Translations under genes and position numbers: made by a program
Shown here: positions 7,845-14,408 of the stretch, piece after piece
Position numbering within the stretch: position 1 is the first letter of the stretch
How the letters are laid out: the number at the start of each line of letters is the position of its first letter
The notes under the pieces: generated by a model
What the model was told of the DNA's origin: nothing
The model's database searches: none
What the model saw: the letters and a program-made list of their open reading frames with translations, nothing else
NCBI GenBank assembly: GCA_947072805.1
Contig: CAMTJK010000058.1
Coordinates: 1-14,409 of the forward strand
Direction: 5' to 3'
Length of the DNA stretch: 14,409 nucleotides
Source: an uncultured Prevotella sp.
GTDB lineage: Bacteria > Bacteroidota > Bacteroidia > Bacteroidales > Bacteroidaceae

Positions 7845-8411
7845 TCAGTTGTGTACGGAGAGCAGCGTGCCGTTGTAGTCCACTTTATATTGCAGTAGTG
7901 TCTTGCCGTCTTCGGTGCTTCCCTCGTAGTTCAGTTCATATTTCCTGCCGCATTTGCCGCATTCCACGGCCTGTCCGTTTGATGTCCATGTCAGCGGGTA
8001 GCTGTTGCCGGTATAGTCGTTGAGGCAGTTGGAGCATTGGCTGTCGTATGCTTTCAGTCCGCTGAATGTCGAGCAGCCCACAATGATACTGCTGTTGGCT
8101 CCCACCGTGCCTATCATGTAGTTCTCCTTGTCTGTAGATATGGTGATGGTCTCTTTGTCCTTGCCGTTGTTCGAGCTTATTTCGAGGCGTCTTGTTCCCG
8201 ATGCGTCCTTTACGTCTATTTTTACGTACGATGCGGGATTGGCGAGTGCAAGGGTAAGCAGACTTGTTGGGTGGAGTTGTGTGTTGAACGAGAACTGGCA
8301 GATGTATTCCTTCGTGTATTGCTCTTCCTCCTTGCTGCATGCCGACAGCATTACGGCAAGAAGCAGGCATGGTATGGCTGCCGGTATCAGCTTTCTTACG
8401 TTGATGTTCAT
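7845..8411 (-). CDS. Small four-cysteine lipoprotein, coupled to argH
   Basis: I do not recognise a named family with confidence. The 188-residue protein has a lipoprotein signal peptide (residues 1-24, LSAC, lipid site Cys25) followed by SKEEE. The rest is a beta-rich globular domain. Near the C terminus two pairs of cysteines, QCSNC (Cys126, Cys129) and ECGKC (Cys151, Cys154), are spaced like a zinc ribbon or rubredoxin site. The layout also recalls the Rieske fold, in which two positions would be His rather than Cys, so a Rieske-like protein with altered ligands is an alternative. It would act at the outer membrane or periplasmic face. Its ATG overlaps the argH stop as ATGA (8408-8411), so translation is probably coupled to argH. 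It is the last gene of the pyrE operon. Metal binding is inference. Confidence 0.8.
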   Translation of the reverse strand: MNINVRKLIPAAIPCLLLAVMLSACSKEEEQYTKEYICQFSFNTQLHPTSLLTLALANPASYVKIDVKDASGTRRLEISSNNGKDKETITISTDKENYMIGTVGANSSIIVGCSTFSGLKAYDSQCSNCLNDYTGNSYPLTWTSNGQAVECGKCGRKYELNYEGSTEDGKTLLQYKVDYNGTLLSVHN

Positions 8412-9745
8412 GCCAGCAGTTCCTTTTCTGCCTTTGCCACCTTGTCAAATCCGAAGCCTTCCATCACGTTTTCCATGAGTTTGGTTATGCGGTCGTTGCA
8501 CAAGTTGCCAATGCTTCCGGCGTGAGTATGGTGAATGTTCTTGTCGGGGACAAACGAGCCCGCCTCTATATCCAGTCCCACCTTTTTGTAGGCGTCGCGG
8601 AACGGCATTCCCGATGCGGCGAGGCGGTTTACCTCTTCCACGGAGAACATCGGGTTGTACATGTCGTTGTCGAGAATATTCTCGTTCACCTCTATTCTGC
8701 TTATTATCCATGCCGCCATGGCAAGACAATCCTTCAGTTCGCCGAAGGCAGGCAGGAACACTTCCTTTATAATCTGCAGGTCGCGGAAGTATCCTGTAGG
8801 CAGGTTGTTCATTATCAGCACCACCTGTCCGGGCAGTCCTTGCAGCTTATTGCATTTCGCCCTTATCAGTTCAAATACGTCGGGATTCTTCTTGTGTGGC
8901 ATTATGGAGCTGCCTGTGGTGCATTCCTTAGGCAGTCGTACGAATGCGAAGTTCTGGCTGTTGAAGAGACACGCGTCGAAAGCCAGCTTTGCCACTGTTC
9001 CGGCTATCGAAGCCAGGGCGAAGGCCACGTTGCGCTCCATCTTGCCGCGTCCCATCTGTGCGTACACTACGTTATAGTCCATTGAGTCGAAGCCGAGCAG
9101 GTCTGTAGTCATCTGCCTGTCGAGCGGAAACGATGAGCCGTAGCCTGCTGCCGAGCCCAGAGGATTGCGGTTTGTCATCTTGTAGGCGGCCTGCAGGAAC
9201 AGCATGTCGTCGGCAAGACTTTCGGCGTGTGCGCCAAACCAAAGTCCGAACGAGCTTGGCATTGCCACCTGAAGATGTGTATATCCCGGCATTAGTACAT
9301 TTTTGTGTTTCTCGCTCTTTTCCATGAGCGCGTCGAAGAGTTTCTTTACTCCCTCTGCCACCTCCTGCAGTTCGTGTCGGGTAAAGAGTTTTAGGTCCAC
9401 GAGCACCTGGTCGTTGCGCGATCTTCCGCTGTGTATCTTCTTTCCCATGTCGCCCAAACTCCTTGTGAGCATCAGTTCCACCTGCGAGTGTACGTCTTCC
9501 ACGCCGTCTTCTATGCAGAACGAGCCGTCTTCGCACATGCCGTATATCCTTTTCAGTTCGGCGAGCAGCGGTTTCAGTTCTTCTTTCTTCAGCAGTCCTA
9601 TGCTTTCGAGCATGGTGATGTGAGCCATGGAGCCGAGCACGTCGTAACGTGCGAGGTACATGTCCATTTCCCTGTCGCGTCCCACGGTGAACCGTTCTAT
9701 CTCCTTGTTTATTTCAAAGTTTTTCTCCCAGAGTTTGTTTGCCAT
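8408..9745 (-). CDS. argH: Argininosuccinate lyase
   Basis: The 445-residue protein is the last enzyme of arginine synthesis, splitting argininosuccinate into arginine and fumarate in the cytoplasm. The family signature GSSIMPHKKNP (278-288) contains the catalytic serine. GYTHLQ (154-159) carries the active-site His157 region, and HSGRSRNDQ (105-113) is the substrate-binding stretch. Sequence flow from MANKLWEKNF through DREMDMYLARYDVLGSM is typical of Bacteroidales ArgH. It starts 31 bases after the SRPBCC gene, which follows pyrE, so it is the third gene of the pyrE operon. Its stop codon overlaps the start of the next lipoprotein gene. The other arginine genes are not in the window. Confidence 0.98.
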   Translation of the reverse strand: MANKLWEKNFEINKEIERFTVGRDREMDMYLARYDVLGSMAHITMLESIGLLKKEELKPLLAELKRIYGMCEDGSFCIEDGVEDVHSQVELMLTRSLGDMGKKIHSGRSRNDQVLVDLKLFTRHELQEVAEGVKKLFDALMEKSEKHKNVLMPGYTHLQVAMPSSFGLWFGAHAESLADDMLFLQAAYKMTNRNPLGSAAGYGSSFPLDRQMTTDLLGFDSMDYNVVYAQMGRGKMERNVAFALASIAGTVAKLAFDACLFNSQNFAFVRLPKECTTGSSIMPHKKNPDVFELIRAKCNKLQGLPGQVVLIMNNLPTGYFRDLQIIKEVFLPAFGELKDCLAMAAWIISRIEVNENILDNDMYNPMFSVEEVNRLAASGMPFRDAYKKVGLDIEAGSFVPDKNIHHTHAGSIGNLCNDRITKLMENVMEGFGFDKVAKAEKELLA

Positions 9746-9776
9746 TGTAGTGTAGATAAGTGGTTTAAAGAGTATT

Positions 9777-10190
9777 CTATTCGTATGGGATGAGTGCCAG
9801 TGCGTCGGCTATCTTCTCCAGACCGTCCTGCAGCGGGCGTGCCACCATTCCTTTTATGAAAGGATTGAGCGATGCCTCCACCGTAAGCTTCATCTTGCTT
9901 GTGCTTTCGGTCACGGGGAGAACCTGTATCCACAGTGTGAGCGGTACTGGCGACTTTTCGGCTTCAAACTTCACGCATTTCGGCTCGTCGCGGTCCACAA
10001 TTCTCAGTGTTATTTCTCCCACGGGTGCCACGCTTATGCTTACAGAGTCGTGGTCAAAGTGGAAGTCCTGCACCTTGTCTGTGGGTATTCGGTCGCGTAC
10101 CCTTTCGAGGTTCTCGAGGCCGCTGATATTCCTGTACACCGCCTGTTGCGGGTATGGAATCTGTTTTATGCTGCTTTCAAATTTGCTCAT
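9777..10190 (-). CDS. SRPBCC-fold (START/polyketide-cyclase-like) small protein
   Basis: The 137-residue cytoplasmic protein has the pattern of the SRPBCC helix-grip fold: a short N-terminal strand, helices with VYRNISGLENLERVRDRIP, alternating strands in the middle (DSVSISVAPVGEITLRIVDRDEP), and a long C-terminal helix (about 112-132). It has no signal peptide. The fold usually binds a hydrophobic ligand in a deep pocket, but no substrate can be read here. It sits between pyrE (21 bases upstream) and argH (31 bases downstream), so it is part of that operon. From memory, small proteins of this kind occur beside pyrE in other Bacteroidales; this would need a database check. No function is assigned. 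Confidence 0.82.
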   Translation of the reverse strand: MSKFESSIKQIPYPQQAVYRNISGLENLERVRDRIPTDKVQDFHFDHDSVSISVAPVGEITLRIVDRDEPKCVKFEAEKSPVPLTLWIQVLPVTESTSKMKLTVEASLNPFIKGMVARPLQDGLEKIADALALIPYE

Positions 10191-10211
10191 GCCTATCCTT
10201 TCTTCCTTGTC

Positions 10212-10838
10212 TTATTTTCTCCATTCGGCGGGATTGCTTCTCCATTCGTTCAGCACCTCCACGTCGTCGGCTTTAATGTATCCTGTTTCGAGGGCCTGCT
10301 CCACCACGTGCTCATAGTCGGTGAGTGTGACGAGCTTCACTCCAGCCTCGTCGAAAGCCTTTTCTGCCACCGGGAAGCCGTATGTGTATGAAGCCACCAT
10401 GCCAATCACCTCGCATCCGTATTTGCGTATGGCATCGACGGCTTTGAGGCTGCTGCCGCCGGTGGAGATAAGGTCTTCCACTACCACTACCTTCGTGCCC
10501 TTTTCCAGTTCGCCCTCTATGAGGTTCTCCAGTCCGTGGTCTTTTGGTTTGCTGCGTACGTATACGAACGGCAGTCCCAGTGCGTCAGCCACGAGTGCGC
10601 CCTGTGCTATGGCTCCGGTGGCAACACCTGCTACAGCCTCTGCCTCGGGGAATTGTTCCTGTATGGCGTGGCACAGTTCGAGTTTTACGAAGCTGCGCAG
10701 GTCGGGGAACGAGAGTGTCTTGCGGTTGTCGCAGTAGAACGGTGATTTCCATCCCGATGCCCATGTGAACGGGTTGGCGGGTTGCAGCTTTATAGCCTTG
10801 ACATCGAGAAGTTTCGATGCGAATGTCTTTTTTATCAT
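10212..10838 (-). CDS. pyrE: Orotate phosphoribosyltransferase
   Basis: PyrE joins orotate to PRPP to make orotidine 5'-phosphate, the fifth step of UMP synthesis. The PRPP-binding signature VVVVEDLISTGGSS is intact, and the N-terminal KLQPANPFTWASGWKSPFYCDNRK block is typical of Bacteroidales PyrE. I place the start at 10838 (MIKKTF), giving 208 residues; 10844 (MNMIKK) is also possible. The reading frame is open back to 10937, but the promoter at 10875-10883 makes those upstream codons untranscribed. It is the first gene of the operon pyrE, SRPBCC protein, argH, Cys4 lipoprotein, so pyrimidine and arginine synthesis are tied together. Both pathways share carbamoyl phosphate, which may explain the link (inference). 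Confidence 0.95.
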   Translation of the reverse strand: MIKKTFASKLLDVKAIKLQPANPFTWASGWKSPFYCDNRKTLSFPDLRSFVKLELCHAIQEQFPEAEAVAGVATGAIAQGALVADALGLPFVYVRSKPKDHGLENLIEGELEKGTKVVVVEDLISTGGSSLKAVDAIRKYGCEVIGMVASYTYGFPVAEKAFDEAGVKLVTLTDYEHVVEQALETGYIKADDVEVLNEWRSNPAEWRK

Positions 10839-10874
10839 ATTCATAATGGTTATCTTTATGATTCGTAAATTGTT

Positions 10875-10883
10875 GCAAAGGTA
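10875..10883 (-). promoter_or_regulatory. Likely -7 element of the pyrE operon promoter
   Basis: The minus strand reads TACCTTTGC here, about 31-37 bases before the preferred pyrE start codons. No clear TTTG is found at the -33 position (about 10904-10907 reads AACA on the minus strand). A 7-bp dyad, GGTTAAA/TTTAACC (10916-10933), lies just upstream and might be an operator, or an imperfect end signal of the comF transcript. It has no T-run. Confidence 0.55.
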
Positions 10884-10944
10884 AGGATTCTTTATTAAAG
10901 CCTTGTTCGTTGCATGGTTAAAAGTATTTAACCCCAAAATGTCA

Positions 10945-11010
10945 TTATGCCGCGAGAAGGTCAGCTCCGGGCATGCGATAATAGAACTTGAGAAGGTCGG
11001 CTCCGGGCAT
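10945..11010 (-). CDS. Possible 21-residue micropeptide made of a tandem repeat
   Basis: This small open frame starts 7 bases after the comF stop codon, with AGGAGGA (overlapping the comF end) about 10 bases before the ATG. It encodes MPGADLLKFYYR followed by MPGADLLAA and a TAA stop, so the first seven residues occur twice. The DNA repeat period is 36 bases, a multiple of three, and the two 21-base units (10954-10974 and 10990-11010) differ at one base, which is silent (GCC versus GCT for Ala). This is suggestive of coding, but the frame is very short. It could equally be a tandem duplication in the comF trailer. No function is known. Confidence 0.35.
   Translation of the reverse strand: MPGADLLKFYYRMPGADLLAA
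10954..11010. repeat. Tandem direct repeat, 36-bp period, two copies
   Basis: The 21-base unit GAGAAGGTC(A/G)GCTCCGGGCAT is found at 10954-10974 and 10990-11010 with one difference. The units are separated by 15 unrelated bases. I saw no third copy in the window. The repeat lies between comF and the pyrE promoter. Confidence 0.85.
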
Positions 11011-11017
11011 CTTCGTT

Positions 11018-11716
11018 CTATCCTCCTGCCATGGCGAGTGTCATTGCGCTTATTTTCACGTCAGCCGCCTTGGCGATGGCTGCGGCGCATGCAGTGATGG
11101 TGGCTCCCGAGGTTATCACGTCGTCCACTATAAGCACGTGATGCCCCTCAAGGCGTGCGGCGTTGCGCACTACGAACATTCCTTCCACGTTTTTCTGTCT
11201 GTCGGAGCGTGTCAGTCCCGTCTGACTTCTCTCGAAGCGCGTGCGTTTTACAGCCTTTGTCTCCACCCTTATGCCTGTTATCTCGCTGATTCCCTTGGCT
11301 ATCATCTCGCTTTGGTTGAATCCGCGTTCCCTCTCTCTCTTCCGTGCCAGCGGTACCGGCACTATCAGGTCTATGCCTTCGAAGAATCCGTCTGCCGCCA
11401 TCTCGCGTGCCGCTGTTTTTCCCATGAAGATGGCTATGTCGTCGCGTCCGCAATATTTCATGTTGTATATGAGGTCGGACGATGGCGAGTGCGGTACGTG
11501 TTGCATGAATGCCGCGGCGCGCTCCATGTCTATTATTCCCCAGAACATCTGCGCCATGTAGTTGTCTGTCGGAGCGGCACTCTGGTGCAGGCGCGGCAGG
11601 TGCATGAGGCACGGGGCGCACATCATCTCTTCGCTGACGCTCAGCCGCTCGTCGCAGATGGCGCACATACGTGGCGATATGAGGTCCAGTAGGCGGGTTA
11701 GGGGATTGACAATCAT
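11018..11716 (-). CDS. comF: ComF family protein (phosphoribosyltransferase fold)
   Basis: The 232-residue protein has the two-part ComF layout. An N-terminal zinc-ribbon has Cys18, Cys21, Cys33 and Cys36 (CAIC...CAPC), and the C-terminal type I phosphoribosyltransferase domain contains VLIVDDVITSGAT (194-206), the PRPP-binding loop. A basic stretch, KRERERGFNQSE, is also typical of the family. In competent bacteria ComF is needed for uptake or handling of transforming DNA; in others its role is unsettled and it is often annotated as an amidophosphoribosyltransferase-like protein. The start at 11716 gives the usual short helix before the zinc ribbon. It follows recX by 62 AT-rich bases, which include a perfect 16-base AT palindrome (11724-11739). 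It is probably co-transcribed with prmC and recX. Confidence 0.92.
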   Translation of the reverse strand: MIVNPLTRLLDLISPRMCAICDERLSVSEEMMCAPCLMHLPRLHQSAAPTDNYMAQMFWGIIDMERAAAFMQHVPHSPSSDLIYNMKYCGRDDIAIFMGKTAAREMAADGFFEGIDLIVPVPLARKRERERGFNQSEMIAKGISEITGIRVETKAVKRTRFERSQTGLTRSDRQKNVEGMFVVRNAARLEGHHVLIVDDVITSGATITACAAAIAKAADVKISAMTLAMAGG

Positions 11717-11778
11717 CTTTTCTTTATTATATATAATAATGTATAGAATAAAAACACATGGCGTGTGTATGCCGCCTC

Positions 11779-12252
11779 TTATTCCTCCCAGTCACAGCCG
11801 AGCAGTTCTCTTACCTCGCTTGCGTCAAAGCCTCTTCCGAGGGCGAAGCGCATGAGTTTCATGTCGCGTTCGTAGCTGTTTGCTGCCTTTATGCTCTTCA
11901 TTTTGCTTTTCAGCAGGTCGCGCAGCACGTTGTCGTATTCCTCGGGAGCCACCTCGTCGAGCACCTTTCGGCGTATGTCACTGTCTATGTGCTTCATCCA
12001 CAGAGCCTGTTCCACCTTGCGCCTGCCCCATTTGTTATATCTTATCTTGTCTGTTACAAATGCCCGTGCAAAGCGTTCGTCGTCTACGTACCGCTCGCGT
12101 GTGAGATATTCCATCACGTTTGCCTGTTCCTGTTCGGTGAGTTCCCATCTCTTCATTTTCTCCGTCATCTCGTATGAGCAGTGTTCGGCTTGCGAGCAGA
12201 GAGCCGTAAGGCGCAGGAGCGCTTCCTTTTCAGATATTTTCTTCATCGTCAT
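11779..12252 (-). CDS. recX: RecX, regulator of RecA
   Basis: This small, highly charged helical protein of 157 residues has the three repeated three-helix units of RecX. The YDDERFARAFVTDKIRYNKWGRRKVEQAL-like core (YVDDERFARA, then NKWGRRKVEQAL) is diagnostic. RecX binds RecA filaments and caps or inhibits their growth, so it tunes recombination and the SOS response. I place the start at 12252 (MTMKKISEK); 12246 (MKKISEK) is as likely. The open frame runs back to 12384, but that extension overlaps the prmC end and reads as low-complexity out-of-frame sequence. It begins 52 bases after the prmC stop and precedes comF, in what looks like one transcription unit. Confidence 0.93.
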   Translation of the reverse strand: MTMKKISEKEALLRLTALCSQAEHCSYEMTEKMKRWELTEQEQANVMEYLTRERYVDDERFARAFVTDKIRYNKWGRRKVEQALWMKHIDSDIRRKVLDEVAPEEYDNVLRDLLKSKMKSIKAANSYERDMKLMRFALGRGFDASEVRELLGCDWEE

Positions 12253-12304
12253 TGCTTTTGTAGTTTGTGGCGGGCAGGCTTTCGTTCCCTGCCGTTCATC
12301 CCTT

Positions 12305-13153
12305 TCATGCCAGGCAGGCGGTGTCCTGCTTTGTGGCGCGCACAAATCTCGTCTTGCCGAAGCAGTCGTTACGGCTCTCCACACAGCCGAAGCCCGTGTC
12401 GCGCAGCATGGCGGTGAATTCGGCGTGATAGAGCGGATTTATTTCGTATAGCAGCATTCCGCCGCGGCGCAGGGCATTGGCTGCATAGCGGGCTATACTT
12501 CTGTAGAATATCAGAGGATCGTCGTCGGGCACGAAGAGAGCCGAATGCGGTTCGTAGTCGAGCACGTTGCGTTCCATTGCCGCCTTTTCGTGCATGCAGA
12601 CGTATGGCGGATTGCTCACAATGATGTCGCGGCAAGATGTCTCGTGCGGCGGATTGAGCGCATCCTGTTTTACAAAATGCACCTTGGCGCCGAGCTTTCC
12701 GGCATTGTCACGCGCCACGTCGAGAGCCACGTCGTACAGGTCCCACGCCTCCACCGCAGCCCCTTCCACGTCGAGAGCGGCAGTTATGGCTATACATCCG
12801 CTGCCGGTACCTATGTCAAGTATGTGTGCCCCGGGCGAGGCACTCTCGCGGAGCCATGCGCAGAGTTCTTCCGTCTCCGGCCGCGGAATGAGCACTCCGG
12901 GCTTCACGCCATAGCTTCTGCCGTCAAAGCAGGCGCTGCCCAGCACGTATTGCACCGGCTCCGAATTGCCCAGTCGCCGCATTATTTCATGCAGTTCGCG
13001 GCTGTCGTCTGCCGCTAAATGTGTAACTTTGTCGCTGTAAACGTCAGCGACCGACATACCGAAGCGCACTTCGAGCACGTAACGTACTATCGCTTTTGCC
13101 TCGCCGGCATCGTAGGCATGGGTGAGGCTGCGCCATAATTCATTGTAGGTCAT
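12305..13153 (-). CDS. prmC: Peptide chain release factor N5-glutamine methyltransferase
   Basis: PrmC (HemK) methylates the glutamine of the GGQ motif in release factors RF1 and RF2, which speeds translation termination. The 282-residue protein has the family length and motifs: the helical N domain (about 1-75), LIPRPETEEL (88-97), the SAM-binding loop DIGTGSG (113-119), and the catalytic NPPY (181-184) after DIIVS. The start MTYNELW is the typical Bacteroidales start. The -7 element of its promoter ends only 6 bases before this ATG, so the mRNA would have almost no leader. It is followed by recX and comF on the same strand and is divergent from ribD, with 29 bases between the two start codons. 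Confidence 0.96.
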   Translation of the reverse strand: MTYNELWRSLTHAYDAGEAKAIVRYVLEVRFGMSVADVYSDKVTHLAADDSRELHEIMRRLGNSEPVQYVLGSACFDGRSYGVKPGVLIPRPETEELCAWLRESASPGAHILDIGTGSGCIAITAALDVEGAAVEAWDLYDVALDVARDNAGKLGAKVHFVKQDALNPPHETSCRDIIVSNPPYVCMHEKAAMERNVLDYEPHSALFVPDDDPLIFYRSIARYAANALRRGGMLLYEINPLYHAEFTAMLRDTGFGCVESRNDCFGKTRFVRATKQDTACLA

Positions 13154-13159
13154 GATGCT

Positions 13160-13192
13160 GCAAAGGTAACAATTTATCGACTATGAACCAAA
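13160..13192 (-). promoter_or_regulatory. Bacteroidetes-type promoter for prmC, overlapping the ribD start
   Basis: On the minus strand TTTG (13192-13189) and TACCTTTGC (13168-13160) are separated by exactly 20 bases, an excellent match to the Bacteroidetes consensus. The -33 element is inside codons 3-4 of ribD, which is transcribed the other way. The -7 element ends 6 bases before the prmC ATG, so the expected start of transcription is at or next to the start codon. Confidence 0.8.
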
Positions 13193-14130
13193 CAACGACA
13201 GACGAAATGTACATGCGCCGCTGCCTGCAACTGGCAGCCGGAGGCTTTATTAATGCGCGTCCCAACCCTATGGTGGGCGCGGTGATAGTGTGCGGCGACC
13301 GCATAATAGGCGAGGGCTATCATGTGCGCTGCGGCGAGGGGCATGCAGAGGTAAACGCCTTTGCTTCCGTAAGCACAGCCGATGAGGTGCTGTTGCCGCG
13401 CTCTACCGTTTACGTCAGTCTGGAGCCCTGTGCGCACTACGGCAAGACGCCGCCTTGTGCCGACCTGATAGTTAGAAAGGGCGTAAGGCGTGTGGTGGTG
13501 GGCTGCACCGATCCGTTTGCAAAGGTAAGCGGCAGAGGCATACAGCGCATACGTGAGGCTGGGATAGAGGCTACCGTGGGCGTGCTGGAAAGGGAATGTC
13601 TTGACCTCAACCGCCGCTTCATAACGTTCCACAGCAAGGGCAGACCTTACATAATGCTGAAGTGGGCGCAGACGGCAGACGGATTCATTGACGACCACGG
13701 GCATGCGCTTGCAATATCGTCGCCGTTCACAAAGATGCTGGTACACAGGTTGAGGGCAGAGAACGATGCCATACTTGTGGGGCGCGTTACCGACGAGCGT
13801 GAACATCCGCAGCTCAACGTTAGACTGTGGCATGGAAGGAGTCCGCGCCGCATAGTGCTTGGCAACGGCACCGACCTGCACCGCTTGTTGGCTACGCTGC
13901 ACGATGACAACATACAGTCGCTGATGGTGGAGGGTGGCGCTGTCACGCTGCGCTCGTTTATCAGCTCCGGACTTTGGGACGAGATAAGGGTGGAAACGTC
14001 GGGCATGACCGTCGGCGGTGGTACGGCTGCACCACAACTGCCCGAAAATGCTGTGACTGTGGCGGATGTTACCTACGACAACAACAGAATAGTGACGTAC
14101 AGATGTGCCGATGACTTAACCCAAATCTAA
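13183..14130 (+). CDS. ribD: RibD, bifunctional riboflavin deaminase-reductase (short form)
   Basis: RibD deaminates and then reduces the pyrimidine intermediate early in riboflavin synthesis. The deaminase domain (about 5-145) is complete: HAE at 54-56 and the zinc ligands Cys83 and Cys92 in EPCAHYGKTPPC. The reductase domain (about 155-310) has the expected KWAQTADGFID start (160-170), NDAILVGR, PRRIVL (221-226) and LMVEGG (247-252). It is short: only about 22 residues separate the IVL strand from VEGG, where family members usually have roughly 60. The whole protein is 315 residues against about 330-370 usual. No frameshift or stop is seen. The reductase may be compact or impaired. No FMN riboswitch is visible upstream, and the 29-base gap to prmC is too small for one. 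A dyad overlaps the stop codon (14121-14140). Confidence 0.94.
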   Translation: MNQTTTDEMYMRRCLQLAAGGFINARPNPMVGAVIVCGDRIIGEGYHVRCGEGHAEVNAFASVSTADEVLLPRSTVYVSLEPCAHYGKTPPCADLIVRKGVRRVVVGCTDPFAKVSGRGIQRIREAGIEATVGVLERECLDLNRRFITFHSKGRPYIMLKWAQTADGFIDDHGHALAISSPFTKMLVHRLRAENDAILVGRVTDEREHPQLNVRLWHGRSPRRIVLGNGTDLHRLLATLHDDNIQSLMVEGGAVTLRSFISSGLWDEIRVETSGMTVGGGTAAPQLPENAVTVADVTYDNNRIVTYRCADDLTQI

Positions 14131-14140
14131 TCTGATTTGG
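14121..14140 (+). terminator. Hairpin overlapping the ribD stop codon
   Basis: CCAAATC (14121-14127) pairs with GATTTGG (14134-14140) around the loop TAATCT, which contains the ribD TAA stop. It may help end the transcript or stabilise its 3' end. No T-run follows, so calling it a Rho-independent terminator is tentative. Confidence 0.4.
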
Positions 14141-14294
14141 ATTGGATTGTGTTTAATAACGTAGCGATACGCTATTTGCTTGTGGCAGTCTGTTGCTGTT
14201 AGGTTTACCATGCCGGTAGATTTCCAGTGCGAGATTACCTATAGCAGTTATTCTATTCTTATTCCAAATGTAAACAAATCCTAAACCATTCGTT

Positions 14295-14330
14295 TTTCAT
14301 CCCAAATCTGTCACCGGATTTGTGATGAAA
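14295..14330. repeat. Long imperfect palindrome downstream of ribD
   Basis: The arms 14295-14308 and 14317-14330 form a 14-base stem with a single C-T mismatch around an 8-base loop (TGTCACCG). The core CAAATC/GATTTG is the same as in the dyads at 14121-14140 and 14395-14409. It could end transcription from either side or be a protein or RNA processing site. The rest of 14131-14350 has no recognisable gene, promoter or riboswitch; a small TAGCG/CGCTA dyad lies near 14162-14174. Confidence 0.7.
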
Positions 14331-14350
14331 TGCTATTAGTAGGCTTTCTT

Positions 14351-14408
14351 AACATTTATGAAAAATGTTTACTTTAACGTGTGTTAATAGGCATCCAAAT
14401 CTCGATTT
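14351..14408 (+). repeat. Intergenic repeat element, right copy (cut by window end)
   Basis: Positions 14355-14408 are the reverse complement of 82-135 with one mismatch. The AACATTT/AAATGTT stem (14351-14357, 14363-14369) is kept but its loop is 5 bases rather than 15. It also has TTAAC/GTTAA and CCAAATC/GATTTG dyads. It lies about 220 bases past the ribD stop, in the same orientation relative to its upstream gene as the left copy, and may continue past 14409. Confidence 0.75.

Noticed and set aside
10839..10937. N-terminal extension of PyrE to 10937
   Set aside because: The -7 promoter element at 10875-10883 lies inside it, and the extension has no similarity to PyrE N termini that I recognise.
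10954..11010. Possible mini CRISPR array from the two repeats
   Set aside because: There are only two units, the spacer is 15 bases, and there are no cas genes; a tandem duplication or repeated peptide frame explains it better.
11724..11739. Perfect 16-base palindrome TTATTATATATAATAA upstream of comF
   Set aside because: It is made only of A and T in an AT-rich gap, so a chance palindrome is likely; no promoter consensus goes with it.
12253..12384. N-terminal extension of RecX to 12384
   Set aside because: It overlaps the prmC end out of frame and reads as biased sequence; MTMKKISEK fits RecX starts.
13154..13182. FMN riboswitch before ribD
   Set aside because: The gap is only 29 bases and is occupied by the prmC promoter; there is no room for the aptamer.
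13174..14037. Minus-strand open frame of 287 codons
   Set aside because: It is the antisense shadow of ribD, whose deaminase and reductase motifs are clear. The antisense product shows no family features.
14141..14294. Riboswitch or small RNA in the ribD trailer
   Set aside because: Only short dyads are visible; I found no conserved aptamer core or promoter signal.
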